64,000 bases of DNA from Cavenderia fasciculata (lineage: Eukaryota > Evosea > Eumycetozoa > Acytosteliales > Cavenderiaceae). Position 1 is the stretch's first letter. Every line of letters begins with the position of its first letter. Position numbers and translations under genes: made by a program. The stretch is from positions 1,550,001 through 1,614,000 of the forward strand of contig NW_004457723.1 of assembly GCF_000203815.1 (NCBI RefSeq), given 5' to 3'. This document shows positions 9,830 to 20,732 of the stretch, one piece after another. A model generated the notes under the pieces. That model made no database searches. It saw only the letters and a program-made list of their open reading frames with translations, and was not told the origin of the DNA.

Positions 9830-12478
9830 TTAATAATTATCTTTATTTAAATATTTTAATATTTGATGATTATCACTATTACTATTACTACGACTATCGA
9901 TTTTATCTTTTTTTTTTTGATCTCTATGTCTTTCCTTTTCTGCCAAAACATTTAAATGTTCATTTTGTTGTTCCATCATTAATAATCTTTCAGTACTATT
10001 ATTTAATCGATTTCTATCTTTTAGTTCTTTGAGAATCTTGAATTTCAAAATATCAAATGAATAGTTTACACTAAAATGTTTGTTTACATAATCTGATATT
10101 TCATCAAGAGTAAATGGGAATCCAATCCCATTATATAAATATACCAACATTGCAGCTTGATCATGTGCATTTACCAATACTTCTCTTTGATCCAATGAAA
10201 ATAATATATTCTTTACTTTTAATCCTAATACTAATCTTGTTGTTTTTGATGGAGGATTCTCTGTTGCCATTTGACTAGAGTTGAAAGTTTGGTCCAATGA
10301 TAATGATCTTGGACTAACAGTACGTAATCTTTTTTTTCTTTTGTTATTGTTGTTGATAGAGTTGTTATTTTTGCTGTCATAAAGTACATGGGCCAATAAT
10401 GAGACATGTCCATGTTTAATGATTACTGGTAATAGTATATCCCAACGTATAGTATCAGCCGATGCATGATAGATTTGACAAAAGTAATCAAATACCTCTA
10501 CACTACCACTTTCACATACTTGTTTCAAGAGGTTGGTAGGATCGTTTGACTCGTCTGAAAATGACTTGTCACCACCAATAATATGTTTGATCAATTTGAT
10601 TTGGTGATATTTGATGGCATGGTGTTGAACGATTTGGCTATGCTCTTGATTCATTGATGCGAGTCGGTCGTACAACTCGACTGAAGCACATCGACCAATA
10701 CCGTCACGAATGTCCTGTGCGACGGTACCAAACACCTCCCAATCACGGTACCCCAGATACTCGTTGAAAAGGTCGAGTACGTTGACCAGGTAACTCTCAG
10801 ACTTTCCTTTTTCTATCTTGTCAATCTTGTGTTTTCCAATACTTGTCCATTTGGTCTTTTCCAATCGATCCAATTCAACCATTTCCTTTTCCTCCAATCC
10901 ATCTGTTGATTGAGACGAGCAAGTTTGAAGTTCAACGATTCTTTCATCATTGGTTTGAAGTGTTTCTAAAATCGATTGTAACAAGTCAATTCGTTCAGAT
11001 TCGACAGTGTATTCGAGTGCCATTTGTTTCTTTTGGTCACAGTTGTTTTCGACGGCACCGAGAAAGATGGATTGTACTATTTGGTCAATTGACATGGCAT
11101 CTAGAAGAGTTGGGTGACATGCAAAATGATGCTTGTCAAAAAAGGATGGCAAATGAACACGCAACCATCCCAAAATATCGGTCATCTCTGCATCACGTCT
11201 TTTAAACAATACCTCGGTGTAGGACGACAGTTCATCTTCGACACTCTCCATTTCATTGTCTGCCAACCATTGAATCTGAGCTAAATTGCATACTGGCAGA
11301 ATAACACGTTTAGCATCACCAAACAACGAGTCGATTGCATAATCCATAACCTTGTCCAAATCACCACTCTTGTCCAACAATTCAAACGATATAATATCCT
11401 CTTGACTCGTCCCACCTCCCTTTAAATAATTCTTGTATAAATATTTAACTATTAATTGATTTAAATATTCATATTGATCATTATCTCTATTATTTAAATT
11501 TGGATGACGATGAATAATTTCTAATCTTGTCTTTTGTATAAATTCATCAATTGTTGTCATTTCATTATTATTATTGTCTCTTGGAACAAAAATAAATTTA
11601 AAATAATCTATTTGAGTTGAAGGAGATTGTTGAAAGGTTGAATAGATGTATTTAAGTGTTGGATCGTATGACAGGTATTCATAGGGTAGGTCTTGTCCTC
11701 CGTTGGCTGGTTTGGGTAGTCCGATGATATCGTGTACTCGGACCAATAAGAGACGGTAGTTGCTAGTGTACTCGAGGTTACTGTTAAAGTTGGAGATGAC
11801 CCATCGAATGGCATCTCGACATCCTACGGTCGGCTGGACATCTTCGAGCCATTCGTTCCACATGTGAAACTCGGTAAAGTCTGGTGGCTGCACGTCGGTC
11901 GTCTTGAGATGTTGGAGTATTGACAAATGACCACCTGCAATAGCACCGGCATACGCCAACGATCTGTCAAGTTGAATAGGCTCGGTTTGATGTAGAAGCA
12001 TTTTGACAATATCAAGTGACCCACCTCTACAAGCGTTATAGAGTATCTTTGGTGAGACGAATAGTGGTCGTTGGTGATTATACACAACAGTAAAATCAGA
12101 GAGACGTGTCATCTTTAGACACACCATTTCAATAGCTCGTTCACTAAATACTACGTCTTGACCATGCTTGATCTTATCGACTAGTAGTCCAGTATGGTTG
12201 TACCAACACACCATATCCATCGCGTCGTTCCATTGATGGTATCGCATCAACTGCAAATACCTAGACCGATCGACACACTCTCCATTCCTATCTCTGTCTC
12301 TATACAATTGTCTATGTATCTCTCTAATATCTCTCTTTATCAATTTAAATATATATTGATTCTTTAATATTAAACTAAATGATCTAAAGATAGAGATAAA
12401 AAACAAATTAAAAAAAAAGAATAAAAAATAAATACAAATAATTAAATACAAATAATAATGTTTGTTTATTTGTTTCAT
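9830..12478 (-). CDS. Ankyrin-like repeat protein, dictyostelid family (copy 2)
   Basis: A single exon of 882 codons if Met 12478 is used. The first 30 residues are extremely Phe/Tyr/Ile-rich, so the true start may be further downstream or in an unseen exon. The body repeats the plan of copy 1: an N-terminal IFKLIKRDIREIHRQL-like segment, then FTVVYNHQRPLFVSPKILYN. Next come ankyrin-like pairs (ACRGGSLDIVKMLLHQTEP, GAIAGGHLSILQHLKTTD) and a long divergent helical middle, followed by VCESGSVEVFDYFCQIYH. The last conserved motif is GFPFTLDEISDYVNKHF, and a charged Asn/Ser/Asp tail follows. The LLHQTEP and LLMAQTEP segments of copies 2 and 1 align directly. Function is unknown; it is probably an adaptor. 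Confidence 0.8.
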   Translation of the reverse strand: MKQINKHYYLYLIICIYFLFFFFNLFFISIFRSFSLILKNQYIFKLIKRDIREIHRQLYRDRDRNGECVDRSRYLQLMRYHQWNDAMDMVCWYNHTGLLVDKIKHGQDVVFSERAIEMVCLKMTRLSDFTVVYNHQRPLFVSPKILYNACRGGSLDIVKMLLHQTEPIQLDRSLAYAGAIAGGHLSILQHLKTTDVQPPDFTEFHMWNEWLEDVQPTVGCRDAIRWVISNFNSNLEYTSNYRLLLVRVHDIIGLPKPANGGQDLPYEYLSYDPTLKYIYSTFQQSPSTQIDYFKFIFVPRDNNNNEMTTIDEFIQKTRLEIIHRHPNLNNRDNDQYEYLNQLIVKYLYKNYLKGGGTSQEDIISFELLDKSGDLDKVMDYAIDSLFGDAKRVILPVCNLAQIQWLADNEMESVEDELSSYTEVLFKRRDAEMTDILGWLRVHLPSFFDKHHFACHPTLLDAMSIDQIVQSIFLGAVENNCDQKKQMALEYTVESERIDLLQSILETLQTNDERIVELQTCSSQSTDGLEEKEMVELDRLEKTKWTSIGKHKIDKIEKGKSESYLVNVLDLFNEYLGYRDWEVFGTVAQDIRDGIGRCASVELYDRLASMNQEHSQIVQHHAIKYHQIKLIKHIIGGDKSFSDESNDPTNLLKQVCESGSVEVFDYFCQIYHASADTIRWDILLPVIIKHGHVSLLAHVLYDSKNNNSINNNNKRKKRLRTVSPRSLSLDQTFNSSQMATENPPSKTTRLVLGLKVKNILFSLDQREVLVNAHDQAAMLVYLYNGIGFPFTLDEISDYVNKHFSVNYSFDILKFKILKELKDRNRLNNSTERLLMMEQQNEHLNVLAEKERHRDQKKKDKIDSRSNSNSDNHQILKYLNKDNY

Positions 12479-12998
12479 ACCTTTTTTTTATATCCATATT
12501 TAAATTTTAATTATTAATTATTTAATATTAAAATGTTTAAAAATTGTTTTAGGTTTAGGTTCACATTTAAAATAAAAGTATCAATGAAGGAGATGGAATA
12601 GAATTCTATTCTATTCTCTCAAAAGTTAATAATAAAAAATCGTAGTTTAACTTTATGTGAACCATTGCCAATGAGTAAAAACTAATAGTAATAATTAATT
12701 TACTATTTTTATTTGTAAAAAGAGTAAAAAATCTTGAATGAATCGTCACACTCCTTGAACTGAGATTTCATTCTTTCTTCTTTGCAGCCGACTGTATCAT
12801 AGTACTACTCATATACTCTACTCTCTCTAGTATCGACACACTTGTTATAAACAATCTGTTACACTAACATTAGATTTCTCGTATGTGATCTCTGTCAAAT
12901 CTAATATTTTGATATAAAGAATATTTTAAAATATATATGTGAGGAGTATTAATATTACCCTTTTTTTTTTGTAACAGAGATAAACATTTAAAAAGATA
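12479..12998. promoter_or_regulatory. Divergent promoter region, ankyrin copy 2 / YdhR-like gene
   Basis: A 520-bp AT-rich spacer between divergent starts (12478 minus, 12999 plus). T/A tracts, including a poly-T stretch at about 12961-12970, sit just before the YdhR-like ATG. No ORF or structured RNA was seen. Confidence 0.4.
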
Positions 12999-13319
12999 AT
13001 GTCAGTAATACTTCAATTTGATTTTGAATATCCATCACATTTATTGGGAGATGTATTGGTTCAAAATGCTACACCACTTGCAGAGAGTATCAATAAGGAA
13101 CCAGGATTCATTTCAAAGATATGGACAGAGAATACAAAGACTGGTGAAGCAGGTGGATTATATTTGTTTGATAATGAAGACAATGCCAACAAATATCTTG
13201 CCATGCATGTTGAACGTGCCAAGAGTATGGGTGCTCAAAACATCCGTCATAAAATATTCTACATCAATTCTACTCTCACCAAACTAACTCATGGTGATAA
13301 GTTTACACAAGGTTTCTAA
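12999..13319 (+). CDS. YdhR-like putative monooxygenase (dimeric alpha/beta-barrel)
   Basis: An intron-less gene of 106 residues with A/T-rich sequence before the ATG. The sequence matches the small YdhR/monooxygenase-type ferredoxin-like fold. It has a strand at VILQFDFEYP, a helix through LAESINKEPGFISKIWTEN, then GEAGGLYLFDNEDNANKYLAMHVERAKSM. The latter two are the hallmark G-F-x-x-K-x-W and G-G-x-Y-x-F elements of that family. Members are about 100 residues and form dimers. Their physiological substrate is generally unknown and the monooxygenase label is by analogy. There is no targeting signal, so it is probably cytosolic. Confidence 0.8.
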   Translation: MSVILQFDFEYPSHLLGDVLVQNATPLAESINKEPGFISKIWTENTKTGEAGGLYLFDNEDNANKYLAMHVERAKSMGAQNIRHKIFYINSTLTKLTHGDKFTQGF

Positions 13320-13806
13320 CTTAACAAATATCGTATAGTAATTTAAATTGTATGACTTTTTCAAAGACTGCAACTTCCTATCCTTTAAATCTGGAAAAGG
13401 TTGAAGTTGTTCAATAACTGGGGATATATGAATAAAATTTAGCATTCTTGGTGTCAAGATCATCATTTACCAACACACTCAAACTATTATTATTTGTAGA
13501 GTTTTGAAGTCTACTCAACTGGTTGATTGTCATTCTTAAAGTAAAAAGTGATTATTTGATTGCACAAGTGTTGGAACCATGTTAGAGGGGAGAAAAGAAA
13601 TAAATAAAAAATAAAAAATAGTATTGGTAGCAGTTCCTATTTTTTTATATTGTGTTAAACGTAATTCGGATAATAATATGAATGAATGTTCATAGTTAAT
13701 ATAAAGTGTGGGTTAACTAACACTCGCACATTCAGTGTTTGTTATCTTTGATTCAAGATATACAGATAGAGTGAAAGATAGAGATATATTTAATTTTTAT
13801 AAAAGT
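13320..13806. other. Intergenic region before the mitochondrial carrier gene
   Basis: A 487-bp stretch with AT-rich DNA and short T/A tracts. A GTG-initiated extension of the carrier frame begins at 13735 but lacks an ATG, so this part is treated as 5' UTR or promoter. Nothing else was recognised. Confidence 0.4.
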
Positions 13807-15274
13807 ATGAATAGATTTAATAATAATAATAATAATAATGTTAATCAATCAACATCATCTACATCTACAACGACAACTACAACTACAAAGACAAATACTA
13901 TTGCACCATCACATGCATTACTTGGATTGGCTGGTGCGATGTCAAGAGTTGTAGAATCATCTATTATGTTTCCATTGGATACGATCAAGACAAAGATACA
14001 ATTCCATGCTCATACAACTGTCAATGAACAACTAAATAAGACTACAGCGGCGTCGGCAGATGCTGCATCAAAGAATCGTCGATTTGATAAAGGATTTTGG
14101 ACACCTTTTAGTAGTATTGTAAAGACTGAAGGAATAAGAGGATTATATCGTGGATTCATGCCACATCTTTTATATGTTATACCATCTGCATCTATATCGT
14201 ATGTATGTTTAAATTAAAGAAAGATATTGACAAAATATTACAATACTAACTAAATCTATATATATATAAATATATTTGTTAGATTTGTATGTTATGAATC
14301 AATATCAAAATATTATCGTCATTCTTCTTCTACTACTACTACAAAAGGTGAAGAAGAAGAGATAAATAAACATTCAGTATTGGTACCATTGTTTGGAATG
14401 ACGATTGCTAGATTATCTGGATCAATTATTAGAACACCATTTGATATCATCAAGATGAGATTACAAGTATCACATGATGTTCAAGTACAACAACAACAGC
14501 AACAACAGCAACAACAACAAAAGATGACAAATGGTGGTACGATGAAACCAAACCATCGAATTGTATCTGTATCATATGGTCAGACACCGATGGAAACCTT
14601 TACAGAGATTGTCAAAAAGTCTGGGTATAGAGGATTATTTAAATACAGTTATGTGACGATACTTAGGGACCTTCCATTTAGTGCCATCTACTTTATCACC
14701 TATGATATGACTAAAAACATGTTGCTCAAGAAAAATGGCGGGCAGGCCAACCCTCTAGTCTATGTATTGTCTGGATCAATCGCTGGATCCACTGCAACTC
14801 TCTTTACCATTCCAATCGATGTCATTAAAACTAAACTTCAAACTCAAGTATGTATATGTGTGTGTGTGTGTGTGTGTGTGAGATTGTCATTACCATCAAT
14901 GGTTTACACAACCAATTATAACTATAATATCATAATAATCATTTCATTAATCTCTTCTTCTTCCTCTCTCTCTTTATATTATAGGATAACTTACCAAAGC
15001 AAAAGAGATTAAGTGGTGTTGTGAATGGGTTAAAATCAATCTTTAAAAGTGAAGGTGTTAGAGGATTAACAAAGTTTGTATCAATATGAATATTCATATT
15101 AATCCATGATCATTGGAATAATTTAATATTAATATTAATTTCAACAATCCATTCAATCACAAATCAACCAACCAACCAACCAATCTAGGGGCATTTTTGT
15201 TAGAATGATACACATTGTACCATCAGCTTCAATATCATTTGCCAGTTATGAGTACTTTAAAATCTTATTGACTC

Positions 15275-15326
<52 letters not shown>

Positions 15327-15336
15327 GCAACAATAA
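13807..15336 (+). CDS. Mitochondrial carrier family (SLC25-type) protein
   Basis: Four exons (13807-14198, 14283-14847, 14985-15073, 15189-15336) give 397 residues with consistent phases. All three carrier signature repeats are visible: FPLDTIKTKIQ in repeat 1, PFDIIKMRLQ in repeat 2 and IPIDVIKTKLQ in repeat 3. Each is followed by the G-(L)-Y/F-R/K-G type element (GIRGLYRGFMP, GYRGLFKYS, GVRGLTKGIF). The protein should therefore have six helices in the mitochondrial inner membrane. An Asn/Ser/Thr-rich N-terminus, a poly-Gln insertion in the middle loop and a C-terminal run of 20 Gln are dictyostelid additions. The substrate is unknown; the P-L-D-T-I-K-T-K form of repeat 1 occurs in several subfamilies, including the S-adenosylmethionine carriers. 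Confidence 0.9.
14857..14880 (+). repeat. (TG)12 microsatellite in a carrier intron
   Basis: A pure dinucleotide run of 12 TG units, just downstream of the GTATGT donor of intron 2 of the carrier gene. It is probably length-polymorphic. Confidence 0.95.
15274..15333 (+). repeat. CAA repeat coding for 20 glutamines at the carrier C-terminus
   Basis: Twenty consecutive Gln codons, nearly all CAA with one CAG, immediately before the TAA stop. Such runs are typical of dictyostelid coding DNA. Here it forms the extreme C-terminal tail of a mitochondrial carrier. Confidence 0.95.
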
Positions 15337-16053
15337 TAACAATAACACGATAACATTGCAATCTAGATTCGCTGCTAAAAGAATACTAGTGAATGAATAA
15401 TCGTCTATCTTTCCCCCACCCCACTTTCATCATGATTCCCCACTCCATATCCACCCCATTTCTCACACACACCACAGTGTTTTATATGGGGGGGGGTGGG
15501 TTGGAGAAATATATATATTGCCAAACACGCTTTGTCAATATAACAATAATCATAAAAGACACAAAACTACTACTCTGCAGATTTCATCCTCCTCCTCTTT
15601 GTATTACAAAAGTAAAATATTAATATAATAATAATAATATTAGAGTCATTGTCAAACACAACTAAAAACTACAACACTTATCATCATTCATTCCCTGCTA
15701 TCTATCAGTTGGATCAACTCTCTTTCTCTCACTCTCTCAATTTCATTGTCAATCAATCAATCAATATATTACTCATCAATATATTTATAGATTGGTATAC
15801 AGATAGACAGACAGGTAGACAAACAAGTCAGACAGTTATTATTATTATTATTATTATTTCAACACACTCCCTTTTAAATAATATTCCAAATCAACAAACA
15901 ATCAATCCATCTCTTCTGTCATTTTTTCTCTTTTCTCTTTTTTTTTAAAATATCCATTTCATAATTAATTACCTGTATATATATATTATTAGTTTATTTA
16001 TATATATTAGGAAGTAATTACAATTACAAAAAAAAAAAGAAAAAGAAAAAAGA
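15337..16053. other. Intergenic region with a G tract and ATT repeat
   Basis: A 717-bp stretch between the carrier and the PP2C gene. It contains a C-rich then G-rich segment, with a run of nine G at 15488-15496 followed by TGGG, which is exceptional in this AT-rich sequence. It also has an ATT microsatellite at about 15836-15858. An A-rich run directly precedes the PP2C ATG. ORFs of 76 and 99 codons here are low-complexity and are not called as genes. Confidence 0.5.
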
Positions 16054-18194
16054 ATGAATATAATTAATTATTTTAGACATTCTCAAAATTATTCTTTATA
16101 TAATAATCCAAATCCTATATTTCATCAAGTCAATGATTTAAATGGATCTCAAGAACCAAACAATAATAATAATAATAGCAGTAATAATGGTAATAACGGT
16201 AATAATAATAATAGTAATAATGGAAATCAAAAACAATCATCATCATCATCATCTCAATCATCAACCTCTCAATTACAACCATCACAAACACAATTATCAA
16301 TACTTCAACAAAATGGAAAATATAATAATGGAAATACACAAGTAAACCGAACAAGTAGTTTTACACCTTCACCAGTGTTGTATATGACACCAATGGCACC
16401 AATCGATTATGGTATTTCAGACGATATGTTGATGGAAGAGAAATTGGATGGTGGTTGTTTATCTGCAACCTCTAGTCCTGCATTTCCTTCGAGTGAACAA
16501 GATGCAGTTGTTCCTGATTACATTTCAAGTATGATGATGTCTTGTTTAGACTCTGAACTCTCCATTAAATATGGTATTTCAAGTTTCCAAGGTACTCGTA
16601 GATATATGGAAGATAGACAAAAAATTAAAATTGGTTTTGATAATAATCCAAATGTTTCTTTATTTGGTGTATTTGATGGTCATGGTGGTTATGTAAGAAA
16701 TGAAAAACAAACAAACAAATAATATTTAATATTAATCTTTCTTTTTATTTGTTTCTTTGTATCTTTTAGAAATGTGCAGAATTTGTAAAGAAAAGAATTG
16801 TACAATATATGAATAAATTTTTAAAAGAGAATAAAACTGGATACTCGAGTGGAAAGAATAGTAATGGGTCATCGGCAGCTTCGAGTCCAGCAATGTACGA
16901 GTCACCAAATTGGCTAAAGAAAAATGTGATTGGGTGTGGTAGTTACAATGAAATTCAACAACGAAGCGAGTTTCTTCAACAAGCGTTATTTAGTACCTTT
17001 CAAACACTGGACAATCGTTATTACAAGAAATACAGACAAAAGAATGAAAGTGGAACTACATGCTTGGTGGCACTATTATCTGCTCCTCCAAACCTTCAAC
17101 CTCTGTTGATTGTAGCCAACGCCGGTGATTCACGTGGAGTACTGTGTCGCAGTGGCAAGGCAATTGCGCTGTCATTTGACCACAAACCTGGTAATCCAAA
17201 AGAGAAACAACGTATCAATACGGCTGGTGGAAAGGTCGAATGGGATTACTCTGAACGTATTTGGCGTGTAGCAGGTGTATTGTCAGTGTCACGTGGTATT
17301 GGTGATATTCCACTTAAAAAATGGGTTATATGTGATCCAGAGTTTGTAGTCATTCCACTTAAATGTATATCACCTAATAGTCAAGTAGGTGTCAGTAGTG
17401 GTGGTGGTGGTGGTGGAGCAGGTGCCAACCTTCGAAACAGTGGAAAGTTCTTTGGTTACTCTTCACCATTAAGTGTCGGTTCGCCACTCACCCCATCCAA
17501 ATTATCGTCATCTCCATTCAGTCCCAAACTACTGCTCTCACGTAAGAGCAAGCGTCATTCATCCCCTCTCAATACCCACAACCAAACACCTGCTGGTTAT
17601 GCAGCATCCTCTCCCATGTCTGGTGCTTCAAATCCTTTGTCACCAGAATCATCAATACCATCTTCACCAAATTTTAATAATCATTCAAACAACGTACCAA
17701 CAACAACAACAACAACAACTAGTACATCAGACGATTCAGTTGTACCAGATATTGATAATAACAATCCAATTGAAATTGTCAGTCATCAACATCGAAATCA
17801 TTTATCAAATTCTTCGAGTCCAAACTCATCACCAAAACTATCTAGAAGACAATCAGTTGGTGTTGTTAAAAAGTCAGCTCAACCAAGCTCCACGTCCTCT
17901 AACCAACAAGGAAGTTACAATATTAGTAAAAACAAACATTGTTCTCCAATGCAACCAGCCACACCAAATATAGAATTGGATCAATATTTTGTTGTTGCTA
18001 CCGATGGTATTTGGGATGCGTTTACCAACCAAGAATTGATTGATTTCATCAACAACACCATCTATGATATCTACAGTACAAAGAGATTGGATTGGGATCC
18101 AACAGATATTGCTAAACGAGTCACAATGGAGGCTTGCATTAGAGGTAGTGGTGACAATAGTACTGTCATCATTGTCAAATGTTTATCTCAATAA
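16054..18194 (+). CDS. PP2C-family (PPM) Ser/Thr protein phosphatase with large insertion
   Basis: Exons 16054-16692 and 16770-18194 encode 687 residues. Residues 1 to about 165 are Asn/Ser/Gln-rich. The phosphatase domain begins near 170 with ISSFQGTRRYMEDRQKI, then FGVFDGHGGYKCAEFVKKRI, whose DGHGG holds a metal-binding Asp and which is created across the splice. It continues with SGTTCLVALL, VANAGDSRGVLCRSGKA, LSFDHKPGNPKEKQRI, VLSVSRGIGDIPLKK and, after a gap, FVVATDGIWDAFTNQE and GSGDNSTVIIVK. All metal-coordinating acidic motifs are present, so it should be an active Mg/Mn-dependent phosphatase. Residues about 411-615 are a Ser/Pro/Asn/Thr-rich insertion inside the domain. The substrate is unknown. 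Confidence 0.95.
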
Positions 18195-18508
18195 ATAAAT
18201 TAATTAATTAATATATTTTAAATTATATTATTTTTTTGAATAATTATATATGTTTAGTTATGAGAGAAAAAATCAACATTCCAACACACAATTTATGTAT
18301 TAAAAATCATCGATGAACAATCCATCACCATCATCACCTCTTATTCTTTTCTTTTAAAAAGAATAATGAATATACATTATACATTATACATTATACATTA
18401 TATATATATATCTTCAGATCAACTCTATAAAACATCAACATTAATATAAAATAGAGAGAGAGAGACAAAAGACAAATCTTTAGGGATTGATTAACAAACT
18501 TGTTAATC
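18195..18508. other. Intergenic region between PP2C and membralin genes
   Basis: A 314-bp AT-rich stretch containing the 7-bp tandem repeat listed separately, a TA run and a GA run (about 18453-18466). No gene is visible. Confidence 0.5.
18373..18400 (+). repeat. Tandem repeat, TACATTA x4
   Basis: Four perfect copies of the 7-bp unit TACATTA, followed by a TA run, upstream of the membralin gene. It is a simple minisatellite with no known role. Confidence 0.95.
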
Positions 18509-20413
18509 ATGGATGATGCAACCTTTATAGGATATATTCATTTCATTAGATATATTAATGTTAGGACAACACCAAAGATTAGATTATTGGTAGAGATATT
18601 CTGTTTGTTTGTCATTGCTATCTTTTCAGCTGCTCTATTATTATTACATACTCAATATGTTGGCAAAGTATGATCAAAGTTATAATAAAGAGAATGATTT
18701 ATTTACTTATTCATAATATGTTATTATAGGCAGATTGTATTCTAGAAGTATTTAATAGTAATTTCCCAAAGTATAAATTTGATATACTTTCCATTCATGT
18801 AGGAGGAGAACAAGAAGAAAATACTTGAAAGAAAGAAAGAAAGAAAATATTAATAATAATTTAAATTATTGAATATTTAGATTAAAGAAGAAGATCTTGC
18901 ATATAGTCATTTAAGAGATATTGTATTATCAGGATCATCACAAACTACTGGTAGTAGTGGTAGTAGTGATTTGGATGGTACTGAAGAAGATGGAGGAGAT
19001 AGGGAGAAAAAAGATTATCATTGGGATCCAGTAAGTGGAACTACAATTGGAGGTAAAAGAGTACCTGGTGGTGGTGGTAGTGGATCATCAAAGATTGGAG
19101 ATAATTATCCATTTTCTCAACCTATAGAAGATCGTCATCATCATTTGAAAAGACCTAATCCCAATTTATATGAATCATTACAATCAAAGAAAAGAGTGGT
19201 AGCAACACAAGAAGAGAATATGGAGCTATTGAATCTATTTCTTTACGAGACTCAACAGAAATATGAGTTTTCATTACAAAAAGGATTCTTACTTCTCTCA
19301 CCAGACATACGGACAATGTACAACATTACAACATTTCAAATCAATATATTCACCAATCAAACTTGTCTTGGTGGACCATACCACAAGATGCTTATTAAAT
19401 TACTAGGTTATGATATTGTTATTATCAATAATTTGGTTAATAGTTTTAAAGGAAATGGTTATTTAAAGATATTTGATGATAATTCTTTAATTAATCTTTC
19501 TCAATATTCTTCTCCTGAAAGAGAATTTTCTTATGGTATGTAAATATAAATAATTAATATAATTATATTGTTTGTTATATTAATATTCTATTTATTTATT
19601 TAATTTTTAGAATATATTATTTATTTAATTCAATGTATAGTCAAAGTTAATTTAATATTTTTTTCAACTATTATTGTTTTTGGAATTGGTAGAATTGGAG
19701 TATTTTTCTTATCACGGTGTATGTAATCAACTAAATATCAACAATTCATTCTATAATAATATTTAATTAATTAATTATTTTTAAATTATAGTTTTTGATG
19801 CAAGTCCTCGAGGGTTTCATGTTTTAATGATTCATAATTGTATCATTGGATTAATTTTTGTAATTGTACAGATTGGCAACATTTATTTATTCTCATATTT
19901 CCTATTACCAGAATATCTGGTATTTTTAATTTGTTCTCTTTTTTCTTCCTATGTTTCAACTTGGGGGTATGTAATATATACACTTAATCAAATGAAATAT
20001 GAAACTAATATTAATTTTCGTACCTTAGATTAAGATCAAAAGAAAGTATAAAATATTATCCAATTATGTTTCTTGGTATTTTATATCTTTTAGGACACTA
20101 TGTTATGATATTTCCATCAGGTTTTCATATGATATCTTTTTGCTTATCATATACAACCACCGAGTATCTACTAGTTTTATGCATTTTAAATTTCGAATTA
20201 CCTGCAGTCATGAATAATCGAATACCATCACCCTATAATTACATGGATGTCGATATCAATCAAATAATTAATAATAATAATTTATACTCTGAAGAGGAGG
20301 AAGAGGAAGAAGAAGAAGAAGAAGATGATGAACAAGAAGAGGATGAACAACAAGAGTATGATGAAGGACAACAACAACAACAACAACAACAACAAGAACA
20401 ACAAGTACAATAA
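18509..20413 (+). CDS. Membralin (TMEM259) homologue, ER membrane protein
   Basis: Six exons (18509-18667, 18730-18798, 18881-19535, 19611-19718, 19792-19966, 20029-20413) give 516 residues, all junctions in frame. Residues 1-53 contain the first membrane helix (RLLVEIFCLFVIAIFSAALL). A luminal region with a Gly/Ser/Asp-rich insert leads into LYETQQKYEFSLQKGFLLLS, ITTFQINIFTNQTCLGG and LLGYDIVIINNLV. The conserved multi-pass part follows (YIIYLIQCIVKVNLIFFST, then RIGVFFLSRFFDASPRGFHV, the most membralin-like stretch). The tail is acidic and poly-Gln. Animal membralin resides in the ER and takes part in ER-associated degradation; the same role is inferred here. The many small exons made this gene easy to miss. 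Confidence 0.8.
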
Positions 20414-20732
20414 TGAATCACCAAATTTGAATAGTTGGAATTGGTTTAATTGAATAAATTCAAACCTCAACATATAGTTTATACTATATTACCAATTATA
20501 GTCATACATGGAATATAAAGGGGTGTCCTTGAATACAAGGCAAATCGATCACTTGAAACCAGAGACATTTTCCACCTTGAATGATTTTTTCAGATATTTA
20601 AAGGAAATTCATAGGTCATAAAAATTGATGACGTTGAAGACGCGGGTTCTCTCTCCTGCAAATATAAATATTGTAAAGGAATAGCCTATCTATCTTTTTT
20701 CTACATATACATATATCAATTTATCTATAGAG
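20414..20732. other. Intergenic region before the fatty-acid hydroxylase gene
   Basis: A 319-bp stretch with an inverted element TATAGTTTATACTATA (about 20474-20489) and a GC-containing segment GACGCGGGTTCTCTC. The latter was examined as a possible tRNA 3' half and rejected. It otherwise looks like a promoter. Confidence 0.4.

Noticed and set aside
13735-13806. Extended N-terminus of the mitochondrial carrier from 13735
   Set aside because: The extension starts with GTG, not ATG, and the ATG at 13807 begins a typical Asn-rich dictyostelid N-terminus.
20630-20670. tRNA gene suggested by GCGGGTTCTCTCTCC
   Set aside because: No matching acceptor stem, anticodon arm or A box could be found.
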